A DNA stretch of 64,000 bases from Carnegiea gigantea (lineage: Eukaryota > Streptophyta > Magnoliopsida > Caryophyllales > Cactaceae). A program made the position numbers and the translations under genes. Under the pieces are notes generated by a model that saw only the letters and a program-made list of their open reading frames with translations, was not told the DNA's origin and ran no database searches. Position 1 is the first letter of the stretch. Each line of letters starts with the position of its first letter. Location of the stretch: contig JAKOGI010001188.1 of the NCBI GenBank assembly GCA_029747015.1, forward strand, positions 93,501-157,500, given 5' to 3'. Positions 61,686 through 64,000 of the stretch are shown here, piece by piece.

Positions 61686-61698
61686 AAGGGGGGAAGAG
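61686..61698 (+). other. LARD-like element polypurine tract
   Basis: AAGGGGGGAAGAG directly before TGTAAGACC, preceded by GAGGACGAAATTC, as in Tekay/Del-type elements. Confidence 0.88.
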
Positions 61699-62469
61699 TG
61701 TAAGACCGGCCTTCTTTTTTTAAGCTAACCTGACTGCCTTACCTTTTTACGTTACAAAATCGTATTTTTGATTAACTATACGAGTTAAATTATTATTGAT
61801 GCACTTATGTGAGCGATAATTTTATTTAAAAAAAAGAATTATTATTGCTATTATCGATTTTTAAGTTAATTCGTGCTATTTGTGCCTTTAAATTATATCG
61901 ATAGTTTAATTTAGTTGTTGTTCGATTTATTTAGTCGTTTCCCAAATGCAAGTAGGTTGTTAACCTTCGAATTAGCTGCGGTGTTTAATAAACTAACCTA
62001 GATATATTTGGGAATGAATAATCGACGAAGGCATGTGTTATCGATTTGGGGTTTAGAATAAGAAGTACAAGATTGGACTAGCCATTTTAGTTGACTGAGT
62101 AATTGACTAATGGACAAAAAAAAAAGGGAGAAGAGGGGCATTTTCGTGAAAAGGGCGCCTGGCCCTTTCCTTCCTCCTCTCCACCCGACCCCCCCCTCTT
62201 TCTTCTTCATCTCCTTTTCTTCTTGATAGAAAATCAGCACCATCACCTACCCTTCTCTGCTTCTCCTTCCATGCATCCCCAACACTCAGAGAGACTCCCA
62301 TCCAACCTCACATTCAACCTCCCCTCAGAATCGTACAAAACCCTTGTTGTGAATTTCGGGCGAAAGCAGAGCAGCCATCGCGTTTTCAATCAGTTCTGGG
62401 GCAACGGACGATGAGCTGGGGGCCAAGACGACGGTGGCACACCGCCGGCGCCCGACCTCTGTGACACCA

Positions 62470-62515
<46 letters not shown>

Positions 62516-64000
62516 GGAGCGAAAGAGTGAGGGAGCGAAAAGGGGATTCGAGACTGGCACGACCCACGCCGGCGACCGGTGGTGGTTGAGGATGGTTCCG
62601 GTGATCACCAAAATAGTACAAACAACAGCCGAATCAAGCTTAGGGCATACTGATTCAGGTCAGTGTTGGGCAGCGAATTAGGAGACCAATTTCTGAGTTC
62701 TTGAACATCCAAATTCAGCCCCAAAAGCCCTTAGAACGGATCCTTAGCTTGGAGTCCAGGTGGGTGTTTCTTGCCTCCCAAGTATTAGTAGTTTCAAAAT
62801 CATTTTAATCCTTAAGTTACGATGCATGCTAAGTTTAGCTAGTTGTGCCTGAAAATGACTTCAAATCGTTAAATGTTAGTTTAGTTGATTAATACTCGAA
62901 AGTGGCTTTGAATCGATACATGTTTATTTAGTTAGTTCATGCCTGATTAATAACTTGGAAGTGAAATGTGAACACTTAGCATCGAGACATGTTTATTTAG
63001 TTAATCCATACCAGAATATTAGCTTCGAAATATCATATGAACACTTGAAATCGATGCCTGTCCACATGGTTAAATTATGCTTAAATGGCTCCATTAAGCT
63101 TGAACAGTAACTTCGATGTACTAAACGAATGCCTTGAATCGTATTATGCTTAATTGGCTTCATTAGACTTGAATGGTAACTTCGACGTAATAAATGAACG
63201 CCTTGAATTGCATTATATTTAAATGACTTAAATAGGTTCAAATAGTAACATCGGTATATTAAACGAATGCCTTGAATCGTATTACGCTTGAAGGGCTTAA
63301 TTAGGTTCGAATAGTAACTTCAATGTAATAAACAAATTCCTTGATTTGTGTTATATTTAAGTGGTTTATTTAGATTCGAATAATGACTTCGATGTAATAA
63401 ACGAACGTTTAGAATCGTATTATGCTTAAATGGCTTAATTAGGCTTAAAATGTAACTTCGATACAATGAATGAATGCCTCGAATCGATACTTGTCTATTT
63501 AATTGAATTATGCTTGTGAAATAGCTTTGGAAACAACATTTGAATAACGAAATGAGCATGTTTACCCCCTTAACTGCAATACATGAATGTAATCGTGTTT
63601 CATGCTTAGTCAGTTTAACTTAGCTTACTAAACATTCATTTCAAGTTAAGGTCATATGAATTTCTATATATATATATGTATGTATGGTTATAACCGTTGG
63701 TTGCAGCCCACTGCTAATTGTTATTTGTTTGTTCGGTAAGTAACCATTGGTAAGTTACGTAAGTTTACATATCGCTTTTCAGTATATCATGATGATTAGA
63801 ATACTAAATTGTGAATTGAAATCGAGATGGTAGTTGGACGGTTTGAGGTGGAACTATGAGTGGTTCGAGGACCTGTGGTCGGTTGCTATGTAAAGAGGGA
63901 ATCCAGGTTGTGATTACCGTAATCGTGTGGATTACGAGGCTGTGTGTGGCTCATTGTGTTATTGAAATGATTATGAAGTGCTTGAATGTATTATGTGTAA
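61699..64000 (+). repeat. LARD-like element 3' LTR, cut by the window edge
   Basis: Follows 44306-46293 and then 56515 onward without the Sirevirus. It contains an (AG)n tract (about 62475-62511), the 69-bp minisatellite, a short (AT)n tract and the empty Sirevirus target GTTTGTTCGG near 63728-63737. About 1.8 kb should lie beyond the window. Confidence 0.88.
62919..63540 (+). repeat. 69-bp minisatellite in the LARD-like 3' LTR
   Basis: Six units at 63122, 63191, 63260, 63329, 63398 and 63467 with exact 69-bp spacing, preceded by diverged units including one at 62919-62987 that is absent from the 5' LTR. Minus-strand frames 62993-63241 and 63320-63559 arise from the repeat. Confidence 0.88.

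Noticed and set aside
62103..62414. ORF at the start of the LARD-like 3' LTR leader as a protein gene
   Set aside because: The equivalent frame in the 5' LTR (44716-44904) is not conserved in length, and the region is C/T-rich leader-like sequence.

Overview
This window is a piece of a flowering-plant nuclear genome (probably a eudicot; the species cannot be read from the sequence). It is almost wholly nested transposable elements and shows no intact host gene. The evidence is LTR retrotransposons of plant lineages (Athila, Sirevirus, Tekay-like), an endogenous plant pararetrovirus, plant-type RTE LINE, PIF/Harbinger and hAT elements, and long AT-rich spacers. Nearly all coding regions are broken.

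Layout. Positions 1-3020 and 15461 to about 17960 are the two halves of a degenerate endogenous caulimovirid. It is split inside the reverse transcriptase by a 12.4-kb Ty3/Gypsy Athila element (3021-15460; LTRs, tRNA-Asp primer site, gag-pol in one frame with nonsense codons, and a downstream Athila env-like ORF). Positions 18495-30403 hold about 2.75 tandem copies of a 2.65-kb unit, each carrying a decayed 74-nt tRNA-Ile(AAU)-like sequence. Unit 2 was hit by a 2.1-kb PIF/Harbinger element (21717-23807) and a 5'-truncated RTE LINE (25220-27490). Unit 3 was hit by a 260-bp hAT-like MITE exactly inside the tRNA-like sequence (28555-28814). The other units serve as empty-site controls.

Positions 30404-31903 are unassigned. 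A long (AT)n tract is split by an 11-kb Ty1/Copia Sirevirus (32050-43082) with an open 1106-codon pol frame, a broken gag and a third ORF. After a spacer with telomere-like words (43374-44305) comes a LARD-like Ty3/Gypsy derivative. It has a 4.13-kb 5' LTR (44306-58659, itself interrupted by a second Sirevirus at 46294-56509), a 3-kb interior with no coding content (58660-61698), and a 3' LTR that begins at 61699 and runs off the window.

The genes form no pathway. Gag packages RNA, protease/integrase/RT/RNase H replicate and insert it, and the third ORFs are of unknown role. Features that stand out are: short AACACCC/GGGTGTT words spread through the non-conserved parts of both Sireviruses; an in-frame TGA kept at the gag-pol junction of both; inverted repeats flanking their polypurine tract; a tRNA-bearing tandem array; a palindrome family in the Athila element; and a LARD-like element whose two LTRs carry one short segment in opposite orientation.
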